From: Ailanthus altissimus
Lineage: Eukaryota > Streptophyta > Magnoliopsida > Sapindales > Simaroubaceae
Direction of reading: 5' to 3'
DNA: 64,000 bases
Assembly (NCBI GenBank): GCA_946807835.1
Contig: OX327693.1
Span: 7,891,501 to 7,955,500 of the forward strand
In this document: piece by piece, positions 33,326-44,400 of the stretch
Layout: each line of letters opens with the position of its first letter
Position numbering within the stretch: position 1 is the first letter of the stretch
Notes under the pieces: generated by a model
What the model was told of the DNA's origin: nothing
What the model saw: the letters and a program-made list of their open reading frames with translations, nothing else
Databases searched by the model: none
Made by a program: the position numbers and the translations under genes

Positions 33326-33849
33326 TATTAAAATTATTGAAAAGGTGAAAAGATAGGAAAATGCCTAATGACCCCAAAAATGAGTGCTCGGATAATGCCT
33401 GAATGGTATTATTCATTTCATTTAAGTTCTCAAAGTTATTTAAAAGTGCAACAAAAATTATATGTTTCAATAATTATTATTCAAGTTCATCAAATAATTA
33501 TATTCCCCATTTTAAATTTTATAACAACAACATTTATTATAGAACTCGAGTGAAGAATATTTAAAAATAAAATTAGTTTATTAATTTTGATTGAAACCTT
33601 TAATAAATACCACCTAGTTAAGTTTGTTTTCTAAAGTCCTCACTTAAATTTATTTTATCTGAATTATTCATGCTTTATTGATTTTATAACCCCAATGTTT
33701 TTCTTACCATTTTTAACCAATTTAATATGAATATTCAAATTTTTTTTATTATCATCTTGTTGGGATTATGCCATTTATAACGTAGTGGACTATAAAACAA
33801 AACTTCTATAATTCTTGATGTTTTAAAAAATAAGAATCAAGAAACATAC
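33326..33849. other. AT-rich spacer with dispersed repeat
   Basis: No gene. 33515-33770 matches 41995-42225 in the same orientation (shared blocks include ttttgattgaaacct, ccacctagtta and gattttataaccccaat). The CACTA element enters just to its right. Confidence 0.7.
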
Positions 33850-33852
33850 CTT
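33850..33852. other. CACTA target-site duplication CTT, left
   Basis: CTT precedes the terminal CACTAC and recurs at 40103-40105 after the other end. Three-base duplications are diagnostic of CACTA transposons. Confidence 0.8.
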
Positions 33853-33879
33853 CACTACTAAAAAAAGGCCTTCACTGAT

Positions 33880-34145
33880 GTTATAGCGAATAGTTTCACT
33901 GACACCATTTCATAGTATCAGTGTTGCTCGAGTCAAAAATTTAATGATACCATATATGGTGTTAATGAATTATTGATACCATAGTATCAGTAAATCGCTG
34001 ATACCGTGGTACTAGTGATTCTTTGACACTACGATATCAGTGAATTTCTGACACCGTGGTATCAATAAATCGCTAATATTGTAGTATCAATAAATCATTA
34101 ACACCGTGATATTAGTACATTGTTAACATCGTGGTATTTGAGATT
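33880..34145. repeat. CACTA left subterminal repeats
   Basis: About nine copies of a 10-12 base word around 'tgataccGTGGTatcagtga' alternate in orientation, with spacers such as 'aatcgctaa'. The matching array at the right end (39885-40085) is more decayed. Confidence 0.85.
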
Positions 34146-34939
34146 TTGTATTAAATTTAAAATAGCTTTTTAATAATTTCGAATTTGAATTATTGGACTA
34201 GAATTTTGAATTTATTTATAAACTACAATTTCATATATAAATACCACATTTAAGTAAATATAATTTTATTTATTTATTTAAATAAATAAAACTACAATTG
34301 ATAAAGCATCTAAACTAAGTTTCATAAACAGTACAAAGCATTTCAATTTATATCTTAAAAAATTATAATAATTTCATAAACATATTTAGATGCTATCAAA
34401 GTAAATTGTTAAAAATATGCTAATATATGAAAGCCTCCATGACTCTTCTTCTGTCTATTACTCTTCTTCTGTAGCTTGGCTTAACAACCACAAGATCTAT
34501 TGGACACCGAGGCATACCTTTATTATGCCCCATGGTAATATTTGTAGGAGGATGCAAGTACAAATGCTCTTTCAAATATCTTAACAGATGTATTTTAGAT
34601 GCTGCAAGTTCTAAAATATGCTAAATTATAATATTTCAGAAATTTACCAAAGTATAAATAGGATAAACATAATATATTTTATAGCATTCATATTGTTCCT
34701 CAAGGCATATAAGAGAAAGGTACTATATCCTCTAAATGTTTCCACAAGTATCAATTCAGAACATAACAAACTTCACCAGGTAAAACACTGTCTCTACATG
34801 CCTGACACAGAATATTAGGATGCTACAAAGCACTAAGCTTAATACGATATAGTCTTACTACATCATGATTTTTGTTATAACTTCGAATCCCCTAGCTTTT
34901 GCACTGGCTATAGAAGGTAAACGAGAATTTTTAGCATGT

Positions 34940-35170
34940 TTAAATTTTAAACACACTGACCGCCCATGCCCATTCCATAGCCACCACCATACATGCAAAA
35001 TCAATGATTTTTGCACAGGTGTAATAATAAGGACCATGTAAAAATCTATTGTACTTCTTGTACCATATACATGCAAATTTAATCACAATAAGGACCATCA
35101 CTGCCCATTCCATAACCACCCATTATACATTCCACCTCCATATATCCCAGAAGATCCATAAAACCATTAA
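34940..35170 (-). pseudogene. Glycine-rich exon fragment, possibly PEX13-like
   Basis: Two frames on the minus strand give YGSSGIYGGGMYNG then GGYGMGSDGPYCD, and, 80 bases on, MYGGGYGMGMGGQ. Repeats of YGxxGxYGGGMY with GYGMGMGGPY are characteristic of the glycine-rich region of plant peroxin 13, a peroxisomal membrane docking protein. The conserved membrane and FW-containing segment that should follow is not found, so only this low-complexity part supports the call. Another glycine-rich protein gene is quite possible. Frameshifts and a 90-base insert-like duplication (tggtccttatt twice) are visible. Confidence 0.35.
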
Positions 35171-35356
35171 GAACTATAGTGCTTTCAGTATTTTGTCTTG
35201 AACACATGTCCTAACGTCCCTATCTATAGATACAAAATAATTTGAAACTTATATTTTCAAATTAATTTCTGGATGTAAATTAATACATGCTCCTCAATAA
35301 GCGGTTCTGCCATCTAAATATTAGATGTTGGAAACGTAGTCTAGTATTTCAGATGT

Positions 35357-35560
35357 TTATGAGAAAATTAAATTAATCAAGCCTTCTGGAGACATACCTA
35401 ACAAGTATAACAAGTGATGGAAGGACAAAAGTGTTGGCCTTAAACGAGCACACAATTGTTGCTTTGACTCTGAACTGCCAATATTTTGGGTCATTCTTCT
35501 TTGGCATGTGTCATTAAGTTTCATTCCATCCATAAAAGTGGACACTGCCATGACCAGACT
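35357..35560 (-). pseudogene. Unidentified exon-like open stretch
   Basis: The minus strand is open for 64 codons (MDGMKLNDTCQRRMTQNIGSSESKQQLCARLRPTLLSFHHLLYLLG). A donor-like 'ggtatgtct' near 35397 could end the exon. No domain recognised. Its codon composition is less AT-rich than the surroundings, which suggests a captured coding exon or a remnant of the transposase gene. Confidence 0.3.
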
Positions 35561-36516
35561 ATTAATTAGGCTGAAAATTTAAGAATCTAAATACATATGT
35601 ACTAATAAAGACATACTCCTTAAGGCAAGATGGCCCACCACTAGAAGATAGGGATATTTATGAGAAAATTAAATTATGTGGTATGCAGAACTATTTACCA
35701 TAAACCAGCCACGCACTAACTATAAACCAGCAACATATTTATCATAGCCCAAAAACTCTTTCAATATTTTCATCAAATATATGGTACGTAAAAGTGTTTT
35801 CATGAACCAAAACTTAATTTATCAACTAAATTGTTTTATGAAAAGAAAAACAGCGTCAAATCATTGCATGAAATCATATTAATAACAATTTAAGAATTAC
35901 ACATAAGTTTCTCAATAAAAAAAAAACAAATGGATATCACAATATGAAACGTCAACAGTGTACAAAAGCATAGTACAAGCCCTTTAACAATATTGACATA
36001 TGGTCATCTATATTAGGTTATTTGATCAAATTGGAGTGGATAAGGAAAACCATCATAAATTGCAACCATCCAATATACTCACAAGGAAGTAGTCTTTTGA
36101 CTTATAAAATATTTTAAGAATTTTCTCACGCTTTTCTTCAAATGAAAGAGTCAGTTTCTTAGACTGCACTATAGTTGGAAAAAAAGCAAATGACCTATTT
36201 TACATTGTTACAATAAAGCAAAGAGAGAGATTAAATGAAAATAATATTCTGTCAAAAATTAGTGATTCAATAATTTTATATGGACAAGAATCGAGATGAA
36301 TATCAAGAGCAGAGTCATTATGAAGTTAAGTACGCATTAAATGTATAAGGGAGGACCAAAATGAAAAGCCAAAAGAATGGGTACTGTTTATACGGTGATA
36401 CTATTCATAGGAGCACTGTTGCCCACGGTGACAGGGTACTGTTCATGACGGGGGTACTGTTCATAGCGGATACTGTTTATAGCGTACTATTTGTAACTTT
36501 AAGGTATTTTCTGCTT

Positions 36517-37213
36517 TGTCTTAATTGACTTCTTTAAATGGGATTAGGATTCTCATAAGTAATGACTCTTATTCCAACTAGGTTTAAGGTTTCTAAGGGT
36601 ATTTAATTCACTATATAAATCTTTCTAAATACAAGAGAAAGACAAGCATCTAAAGTTTCATGATGTAACTATAAAAGAGAATAGAGGAGCTAGGTAGGCA
36701 TTAAGTGTATCACGCACTAGGGTGTAACCTTTTGGAGAGTGTTTTTTTTTTGTTATTAAGTGAACAAAAGAAATACTATAGATCATTTTGGCTTAGATAC
36801 TCGGGTTAGTCTTGTATTTCTTATAAACATGTCTTATAAAGAGATACTAAAAGGTCTTGAGGAGTTATGGTGATCAATGGTAAATATTTAGAGTTCTATA
36901 TGTGAGATATTAAGGGATTTTGTAGGATCATTGATGATGTAAAAAGATACTTAGTGGTTTATATCAATAATAAGAAGCTGGATCATGGATCCTCCATGGA
37001 CGTAGGCATTTTTTAGCCGAACCACGTATATCTTATGTCTTGTTGATTTGTTTGTTTTCTTTATCTTTATTAGCATATTGATCTTATGTGTTCTTACTTA
37101 TGGTATGAGTTATGATTTTTCACTGTATATAGAGTAAAAAGGGTATCCAGACTGTGGCTTAGTTGATGTCATAGAGGTGTTAAACTAAAGAGCATGGCTT
37201 GATATTCACAACA
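36517..37213 (+). mobile_element. Copia 5' LTR nested in CACTA
   Basis: Starts around TGTCTTAATTG and ends TTCACAACA. It contains the classic plant copia LTR block 'cctccatggacgtaggc...ccgaaccacgtatatc'. It pairs with 37829-38365, sharing long runs such as 'gataccttagtg', 'tatatcaataataagaa' and 'gatcatggatcctcc'. The 5' third is present only in this copy. Confidence 0.85.
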
Positions 37214-37216
37214 AAC

Positions 37217-37228
37217 TAGTACCAGAGT
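37217..37228 (+). other. Copia primer-binding site
   Basis: TAGTACCAGAGT, a worn TGGTATCAGAGC, three bases after the LTR. Confidence 0.7.
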
Positions 37229-37264
37229 TTATCTTAAAGTCCAGATTGTAGAGCATAGGTGGCA

Positions 37265-37828
37265 GAGCCAGATTACAGAGTAAAAGGTTGTCAACTATGG
37301 GGGCTCACAAATGTAAAGGAAGATGATTATCTAAAAAAGGAAAAGATGATGGCATTATTGAGGAGTTTTTTTGTTAAAAGTAGAGATCACTTTTGAATAA
37401 GACTACCAAGAAGATGGTGTCATCTAGATCCTGGTTAGAAGAATCATTCAAATTAGACACAAAATAAAGATGGCAAAAGAAGAACAATCAAGATTAAAGG
37501 GCAGATCCAAAACATGTCTATGTCACTTAAATAGATAGTCCTAAAGAAAGTCAAAGATAGAAAGAAGGTGGATTTTCAAGTCTATTGGATAACTAGGCAA
37601 AGACTTTGATAGTATGAGAGCTTTTGGAAGAACAAATGTTTGATGGATGAATTATTTTTGGGATCTAGCGTAGTGTTTTCATATGAGTAATGGAGAATCG
37701 TTATTTATCAATTGAATAAATATGGCTTATGACAATTCATATGGGATTGGTAGAATAAGATTGAGACTATATGATGAAAAAGTAAGGGATGGACTAGGTA
37801 TGAGATTTCATTCCTTATCTCGTAACCC
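37265..37828 (+). pseudogene. Copia gag/protease scrap
   Basis: Gag start near 37310 (DYLKKEKMMALL-like, as in the 8760 copy). Nucleocapsid text is lost. Near 37630-37800 the protease region reads LMDELFLGSS and GIGRIRLRLYDEKVRDGLGMRF (family: WILDSGSS and GxxRIRxxDGxVRxL). Coding text then runs directly into the 3' LTR, so most of pol is deleted and the element is a short derivative of the same copia group as 8066-28349. Confidence 0.75.
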
Positions 37829-38365
37829 TTCTAAATATAAAAGAAAGATAAGCATTTGAAGTTTCAAGATGTAACTATAAAAGAAAATAGAGGAGTTAGG
37901 TAGGCACTAAGTACACTACGTACTAGGGTGTAACCTTTTGGGAAGTGTTTTCTTTTAGTTCTTAAGTGAACAAAAGAAACACCATAGATTAGTTTGGCTT
38001 AGATGCTCGGGTTATTCTTGTATTCTTTATAAAAAATCTCTTATGAGAAGATACTAAGAGATCTTAGAGAGTCGTGGTGATCAATGGTCGATACTTAAAG
38101 GTCTCTATGGGAGATATTAAAGGGTCTTGTAGGATAATTGATGATGTAAAAAGATACTTAGTGATCTATATCAATAATAAGAATCTAGATCATGGATCCT
38201 CCGTGGACGTAGGCATTTTTGGAACCACGTACATCTTGTGTCTTGTTACTTATAGTGTGAGTTATGATTCTTCACTGCTCATAGAATAAAAAAGATATTC
38301 AGGCTGTAGCTTAATTTATGCCATAAAAGTGTCAAACTAAAACATATACCTTAATATCCGCAACA
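37829..38365 (+). mobile_element. Copia 3' LTR nested in CACTA, 5'-truncated
   Basis: Matches 36620-37213 closely but lacks the first 100 or so bases and 60 internal bases after 'gtcttgtta'. It ends ATCCGCAACA. The frame at 38074-38289 is a chance frame in the LTR. Confidence 0.85.
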
Positions 38366-39884
38366 TAATCAAATCTCCATCAATATTTCAAAAATTCTAC
38401 CATATTGTACTTTAAAATTGGAGGCAAAAACACTCTATTGTCAATCATAACAGGTTAGGATGCAGATTTTTTTGGATGACATTAAAAACTTTCCATAGAA
38501 GACTCATTTGTATCCATTCTGATAAATTCTTCATCAGCAGACAAATTTGATGCCCATAACTCTCTCTCCCTCCTTTGAATCATAAGAAAATTTTGACAGC
38601 CATTGTAAGATTTAAAACTTGTGGCTCATAAATCACTTGTACAAAAGCAATTAGTGATTCAACCAAGAAGTTGATGCAAAAACATACTGTGTCATCAGCC
38701 TCAGAATGTCTTGTGCACGAGCTTCACCAAATCGCTTATCTATCCCATATTATTAGCGTGAAACCACATATTTAAATTGCGAACAGAAATGAAAGTTAGT
38801 ACAATTGCATTTTGGAATAAACAAAAACTAATTAAAAAAGCAATTCTTCTTCACTTCAAACCTTAATTGTTGCAATAATTCAAAATTTTAACTACACAAA
38901 AATCCTTAATTGCTCTTCATAACAAAATATAGGATAAACATTGACAACTACGTAATTTCTACGAGATGACTCACCGACTTGAAAACAGAGCTTGAGGCGG
39001 CGCTGCGTAGGTCAGAAAGACACGATAGTTTGCTACTAAGTTTGGTCAAGTGATAGACGATTGACAAGAAACAAATTGGAAAAATTAAACACCCTAAATG
39101 ACATTTTTTTTATAAAATTTTTAACCATTTTTAATATATAATGCTTAAAATGACGTTGCTTTGGGTGTTATATTAATTTTTAAATCATTTTTAATAATTA
39201 ATTTTTTAAATAAAAAATTATTTTATGATACTATTGTATTACTAATTTATTGGTACTTCATGCTTATAAGTACATATTTATGTACACATATCACTTATAT
39301 AAATTTTACATATTAAAATATAAGTATAATTATAGAATATAAACTATAAATATAAATCTAACAAATACCCCAAAAGTTTATAATTTACCAAAACAATAAA
39401 AAAATTTAAAAAACAAATTGAAAAAAAAGGCAATAAACTTGGGTTTTGTTACTTGAAAAAAATCTAGATCCGGGTTGAGCAAAACCAGGATCCTGATTTT
39501 TTCATCCCTAATTGAACATAATTGAAACTGAAATATGAATTATAACATTTAATATATTTGAGATTGAAATTTGATTAAGGATTTTAACAATTAATGTAGT
39601 TGAAATTGAATTTAACGTTATAACATTTAACCTAGTCAAAACTAAAATTGGATATGGAATTATAATATTTAAATTAATTAAATTTAAAATTAGAGTTGGA
39701 CGAATTATAACATTTAACATAAAATACAAAAAAGGTCATAAACAGTATAAACACTTAAATTTAGCTAATCCCTAAAACATATTTACAAAAAAACGATGTC
39801 ATTTTAGGCGTTATATTAAATTTTCAAAATTTAAATTTATTTTAATAGTTAAATTTTTTAAATAAAAAATAGTTTTCTAAAATT
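38366..39884. other. CACTA interior, right
   Basis: No gene recognised. 38380-38770 on the minus strand has short open stretches (for example GIDKRFGEARAQDILRLMTQYVF near 38700) that may be another captured exon. 38960-39020 is locally GC-richer (gcttgaggcggcgctgcg). 39100-39880 is AT-rich with the phrase 'ataacatttaa' iterated four or five times near 39540-39720. Confidence 0.4.
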
Positions 39885-40102
39885 AGAGTATCAGTAATTC
39901 ACTGACACTTTATTTTTTGATATTATAATGTCAATAATTTATTAACATTTCATTTCTTTGATACTACAAGATTAACAATTCAATTACACATCATTTCTCT
40001 AATACTATAGTATCAGAAATTAATTGACACTTCTCTTCACTAACACTATTTAGAAAAATATCAGTAGTATGGTATCAATTAAGACCATTTTTTTTAGTAG
40101 TA

Positions 40103-40378
40103 CTTGAATTTACGTTTAATTATTTTTTACCAAAAGATTTCAAATCAAGTCTCTAATATCACAGTGAATGAAATAGTGGGCTTTTAATTTTCAATCAAAG
40201 GAATATGTATTGTTTTTTTTTTTTTTTGTGTTGTCTCACATTTTTCATCTTTTCCTTTCTCTTCCTTTTCTAATACTACAATTAAAATAAAATCCTTTTA
40301 TTTTAATTGAATAATTATTTACAAATTAAATAAAATCCTTTTATTTTAATTGAATAATTTATTACAAATTAAATAAAT
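40103..40378. other. AT-rich spacer
   Basis: Begins with the right CTT target duplication (40103-40105). It has a T16 run at 40212 and a direct repeat of 'aaataaaatccttttatttt' at about 40284 and 40324. No gene. Confidence 0.6.
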
Positions 40379-41650
40379 ATCTCCCTAATTTTAGGGAGAT
40401 GAAATGTTAACCAAAGAGAGGCATTCTCTCTTTGGTTTAATGTGTAACACCCTAAATTTGGGAGTTACACCACTCCCTTATTTATTTGATTTCAAAAAAT
40501 AATTTTTAAAATTAATCTTTTATAAAAACAAATCCAAGAAAAGATAATCTCTCCTCTTTATTAGGAGAGGTTCAAGTAGAGAAAAAAATCTCTTGATCAA
40601 AAATGATCGCCAAGATTTTATATATTTAATTTCTAAAATTAAATATTTTATTTTTAGATAATATATTATCTCTAAAATAATTAATTTTATAATATAGACA
40701 TAATTATTGTGTAATTACATAATCCATTTCTTTTATTGTTAATTGTAATAACTCAAGAGATAGTGTTAGGGGCCTATGGACTTAAAATTTTAAGTTCCAA
40801 TAAATTATGGATAAGTAATTAATTCAATTTATTAATTCCCTTGCTATTCTACTGAAAACTTGAACTTGTACTCCTGAAATTGCAGATATATTTTACTTAG
40901 ACTTAGAGTAGTCCATTGATATAATTATTTCATGTGGTTCAACTCTTGATAGATAGTTCATAATTAGAGATAGGTCAAATTACAGTTTACTCCTCTAATT
41001 ACTTTTTTATCCTTAAGTACTATTAATTCACTAGTGAATAGTTAATTTATAACTCTGTTATAAATTAAGCGCTATAACTGTTCAGTTCTAAAATTAATAC
41101 TTAAGTGACCATTCTTTCTAACTTATGTTAGGAAGGAATAGATTTCATATTTGTAAATCACGTTCAATTCCAGAATTAATACTTAAGGGAACATTCATTC
41201 TAACTTCTGTTAAGAAGGAATAAATTATATATCTGTAAATTACATTCTCAGCCGCTTATTTCAGTGCATCACCAAAATACAAATTTTTAGCTTATTATTT
41301 AGACAACCCATAACGAATATTTCAAATGACCCAATGACAAAAACAGAAATTTATAATCACTCAGGATTAAGGTTGATCTGTATATGATCATCAATTGAAG
41401 TTATTAGAATTCTTAATTAACAACGATAATTTAAAAAGAATTCAAACTACATCTAATTCAGTCTTATATAATCATATAATATAAAATGCCTCTATCATAA
41501 TGTTATTATATTAGTGATTCGGATAAAATTACTACATTTTTAATGTCTATGGACCACACTAATAATATTTAATTAAAGATCTCAAATTTTAATTAATTTA
41601 TTACCAACTTTTTCTATAACCTTAATTCTTTTGTATATAATAATTATGTA
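40379..41650. mobile_element. LTR-like region with hairpin ladder
   Basis: Four compact stem-loops follow one another: 40379-40400 (ATCTCCCT stem), 40409-40437 (12-bp perfect stem AACCAAAGAGAG), 40442-40470 (GTGTAAC stem) and 40549-40569 (CTCTCCT stem). A 16-bp perfect palindrome follows near 40776. A 78-base direct repeat is at 41090-41250 (both units contain 'attaatacttaag' and 'ttctaactt'). Small-palindrome ladders also occur in the 29060-30585 LTR and in 238-2423, so this is probably a related LTR. No ends or partner were found. Confidence 0.4.
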
Positions 41651-43109
41651 ATAAGATTATAATCATATAAATATACCTAAATATTTTTAATATTTATGTC
41701 ATAATATCACGAACACGTTTTAAGCATAAAATTGCCATTCACATTTATTTCATAAAACTAATAATTACATGCTTTTAGAGAATTATCGATTCTTAGCACA
41801 TTTTTCCATTATTATTTAAAGGAAAGTCTTCTAAATTGATATCTTGACACTATTTCGTAGCCCTAAACCAATTTGACTATTAAATACATTAGTTGTCGTA
41901 ATTTTAAGAATGATTAAATACTTAGTTTGTTCCAGACATATCAAGTGTACAATATTTGTTCAAGTTCTTTAAATATTTATATATATACCTTAATTTAACA
42001 TTTTATAACAACATGAACTATTATAGAGCTCGACTGAAGAATATATATATAGTTAATTAATTTTGATTGAAACCTCTACTAACCACCACCTAGTTAATTT
42101 ACTTTTCTAAAGCACTCACTTAAATTTATTTTGTCCAATTATTCATGCTCTAATGATTTTATAACCCCAATTTGTTTTAACCATTTTAATATGAATATTC
42201 AATTTTTTTAATTCTCATCTTGCCTTCATTATTTAAAGGAAAACCTTCCAAATTGATATATTGGCACTACTTCGCAACCCTCGACCAATTTGATTTTGTA
42301 AATACATTAATTATCGTAATTTAAAGAATTATTAAATATCTAATTTGCTCCCGAGATATCAAGTGTATAATAGACGTTCTTTTATTATTTAAGGAAAAAC
42401 AATATTCTTCAATCGAGTTCTATAGTAAACACAAGTGTGATAGCATATATTAAAATAAATTATATAATTATTTAAAAAATCTGAGTGACAATTATTCAAA
42501 ACATATCTTTTTTGTTCTATTTTAATTTTTTTTAAAAGTTTAAATTAAATAAATAGTGCCATCGGGCACTATTTTGGCACCTACCTTACGGACCATTTAG
42601 CATTGTTTGAAAAAAAGAGTCAATAAGATAAATAATAATAATAATATGCCCTTTGTGACCCATTGTTTTTGCGACAACAAATTATATAAACAGTTTACAC
42701 GTGTGTATTTACTTGGACAATAGTTATATAGAAACCACATGAAATAATTCTTCATATTTAATTTCAAAAGCAATGACTTTAAAGACTTTTTAAGATAGTT
42801 TTCTTAAAAAAAAATTAAGAAAAGTCATTTTCAGACCAAATTTCGAACACCAGGCATGCAAACCTCGACCCAAAAATATGATTCACATCCAACCATGGAC
42901 CCGCCATTTTCTTGATACGATGAAGATTATAGAAGCTTTAGGATTCTATATCTATATAATTATTATCCTACATTAAATCATAAATATTGACTTTTGTTAG
43001 AATAATTAAAAAAAAAAAACATATACAGCATACAAAAACACACTCTTCTTTTACTAAATAAAAGTAATTAAACCCTATTTTACTGTTACTAACAAACATC
43101 TGAAATAAG
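41651..43109. repeat. AT-rich spacer with tandem and dispersed repeats
   Basis: No gene. 41806-41990 repeats at 42227-42400 (shared 'gatatcttgacactatttcg'/'gatatattggcactacttcg'). 41995-42225 between them matches 33515-33770. 42397-42420 is an inverted copy of the 'tatagaactcgagtgaagaa' word at 33537. 42960-43100 pairs with 7320-7460. An ATA run is at 42631. Confidence 0.65.
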
Positions 43110-44400
43110 AATTTTTAAATGAAAAAATGACATTTTTATTTTATGAGTTGGGTTCAATTCTTAATTTTATCTTACAAAATTTAAAAACCTAAAATTGTTC
43201 CAATTCATTAAAAAAATTTGTTAAATTTGACATTAGAATGACAAAATTAAAATTTAACACGAAATTTAAAATAAGGGTACACAAATTGATAAAAAGACAC
43301 ATAATATATTATAATAGATTTAAATTTTTTAATTTACTTTTAAAAATTAATTTTATAATAAATAAATAATTAAAAAATAAAAAAGATATTGCTTTGAATT
43401 CATCATCAAATACTCACCGACTAATATTTTGAGTAAGAGAGTAGGATGAAGTTTGAGAAAAAAAAGACTCCCTAAGAAAAGAGCCAATAACTTTTTTTTT
43501 TAAAGGGGCAAGTGAGCTGATGAAGAAAGGTAAGTCTTTTTTTAAAGATAATGCAATGTGTTTTTTGACACAGAAAAAAAGGCAATAAAATCTTTTTTTT
43601 GAAAGTGGGAGGTGAGAGATGAAGAAGAGAGATAAAAAATGATGAAAAGAAAAAGGGTGTCTTTTTTTAAATAGAATACAGTGTGTTTTTTGGCTGAAAA
43701 AAGAGGCAATACATTTTTTTTGCAAGAAATTTTTAATTTTTTTTTCCAAATAGAAAATTTATAACTTAACTAGATCCAACAAAATTAAATATCTAGATTT
43801 TCTATTATACAACTTTATAGCGTGATTTTTAATTTATACTTTGTTATTTCTCTTTTTTTTGTCTTCTTTATTTATTTTTATTCATGCTCTCCCTCCGTCC
43901 TCAAAAATTGCAATTAATGACTAAATTTTTTGTTGATATTGAAGATTAGTAAATGGAATTATTTTTGACAAAAATATGAATGAAATTTGGCTCTATGGAT
44001 GATGATGATAATATGTTTTGGCTATGTATGATTATGAACGATGATTATGATCATTAGGGAAAGAGAGAGAAAGATAGATGAGAGAAAAGAAATTTATTTT
44101 ATTTAATACAATAAATAAATATAAATTATTTAATTTAATTATTTTTTGTATTAAATAAATGAGAGAAAGATTGTGCTATATGTTCAAAAGTACAATTGGA
44201 TAAAGACAAAATAAATTATAAACTATCAATGAAGAAAAAAAATATCATTGCATAGAAAAATAAATTTTTTGTTAAAACAAAAGGAATCTTTCTAACGAAT
44301 TGGGATAATTTTGAATTTTTAAAATTTTTTTAGATAAAATTGAGAATTAAATCAAACTCTTAAGATAAAAAATAATATTTTCTAAATGAGGATTATCTTC
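43110..44400. mobile_element. Candidate MULE-type non-autonomous element
   Basis: 43118-43205 and 44296-44385 are long imperfect inverted repeats of about 90 bases (left 'caattcttaattttatct', right 'agataaaattgagaatta', and left 'ccaattcatt' against right 'aacgaattgg'). Long terminal inverted repeats around a non-coding AT-rich core fit a Mutator-like MITE. The exact ends and a 9-bp target duplication were not found. Inside are a roughly 120-base tandem repeat (43490-43730) and, at 43889, a Stowaway-type 'ctccctccgtcc' terminus without a visible partner. Confidence 0.4.
43490..43735. repeat. Minisatellite of about 120-base units
   Basis: Two to three diverged units each carry 'gtgttttttg', 'aaaaaagaggcaata' or 'aaaaaaaggcaata' and a T-run. 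They produce the 111-codon minus frame 43414-43749, whose protein shows the same internal repeat and is not a credible gene. Confidence 0.75.

Larger units (their letters stand above)
34146..36516. other. CACTA interior, left: exon-like scraps
   Basis: Mostly AT-rich. On the minus strand several stretches look like former exons: 34430-34560 (after a ttgcag acceptor-like site, reads KIHLLRYLKEHLYLHPPTNITMG, MPRCPIDLVVVKPSYRRRVIDRRR), the glycine-rich 34940-35170, and 35357-35560. No known transposase domain was recognised. At 36378-36490 there are about six imperfect copies of 'tactgttcatagcgg', a word common in LTRs, so another LTR remnant may lie at this point. Confidence 0.5.
33853..40102. 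mobile_element. CACTA DNA transposon, non-autonomous, 6.25 kb
   Basis: Left end CACTACTAAAAAAAGG and right end TTTTTTTTAGTAGTA are inverse complements apart from the last base (G to A), flanked by CTT. The subterminal 300 bases on each side are packed with inverted and direct copies of 'gataccgtggtatcagtga'-like words, the usual transposase-binding array. Inside I see no recognisable CACTA transposase; there are exon-like scraps and a nested copia (36517-38365). It is therefore probably a defective element moved in trans. Insertion splits the spacer seen at 33326-33849 and 40106 onwards. Confidence 0.85.

Noticed and set aside
41090..41250. 78-base direct repeat considered as a CRISPR-like array
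   Set aside because: Only two diverged units and no spacers, in plant DNA; it is an ordinary tandem duplication in an LTR-like region.
43414..43749. 111-codon frame with repeated Lys/Phe/Ser segments
   Set aside because: The protein repeats mirror the DNA minisatellite, the start and end are arbitrary, and no domain is present.
43889..43930. Complete Stowaway MITE
   Set aside because: The ctccctccgtcc terminus is present, but no inverted partner or TA duplication was found within 500 bases.
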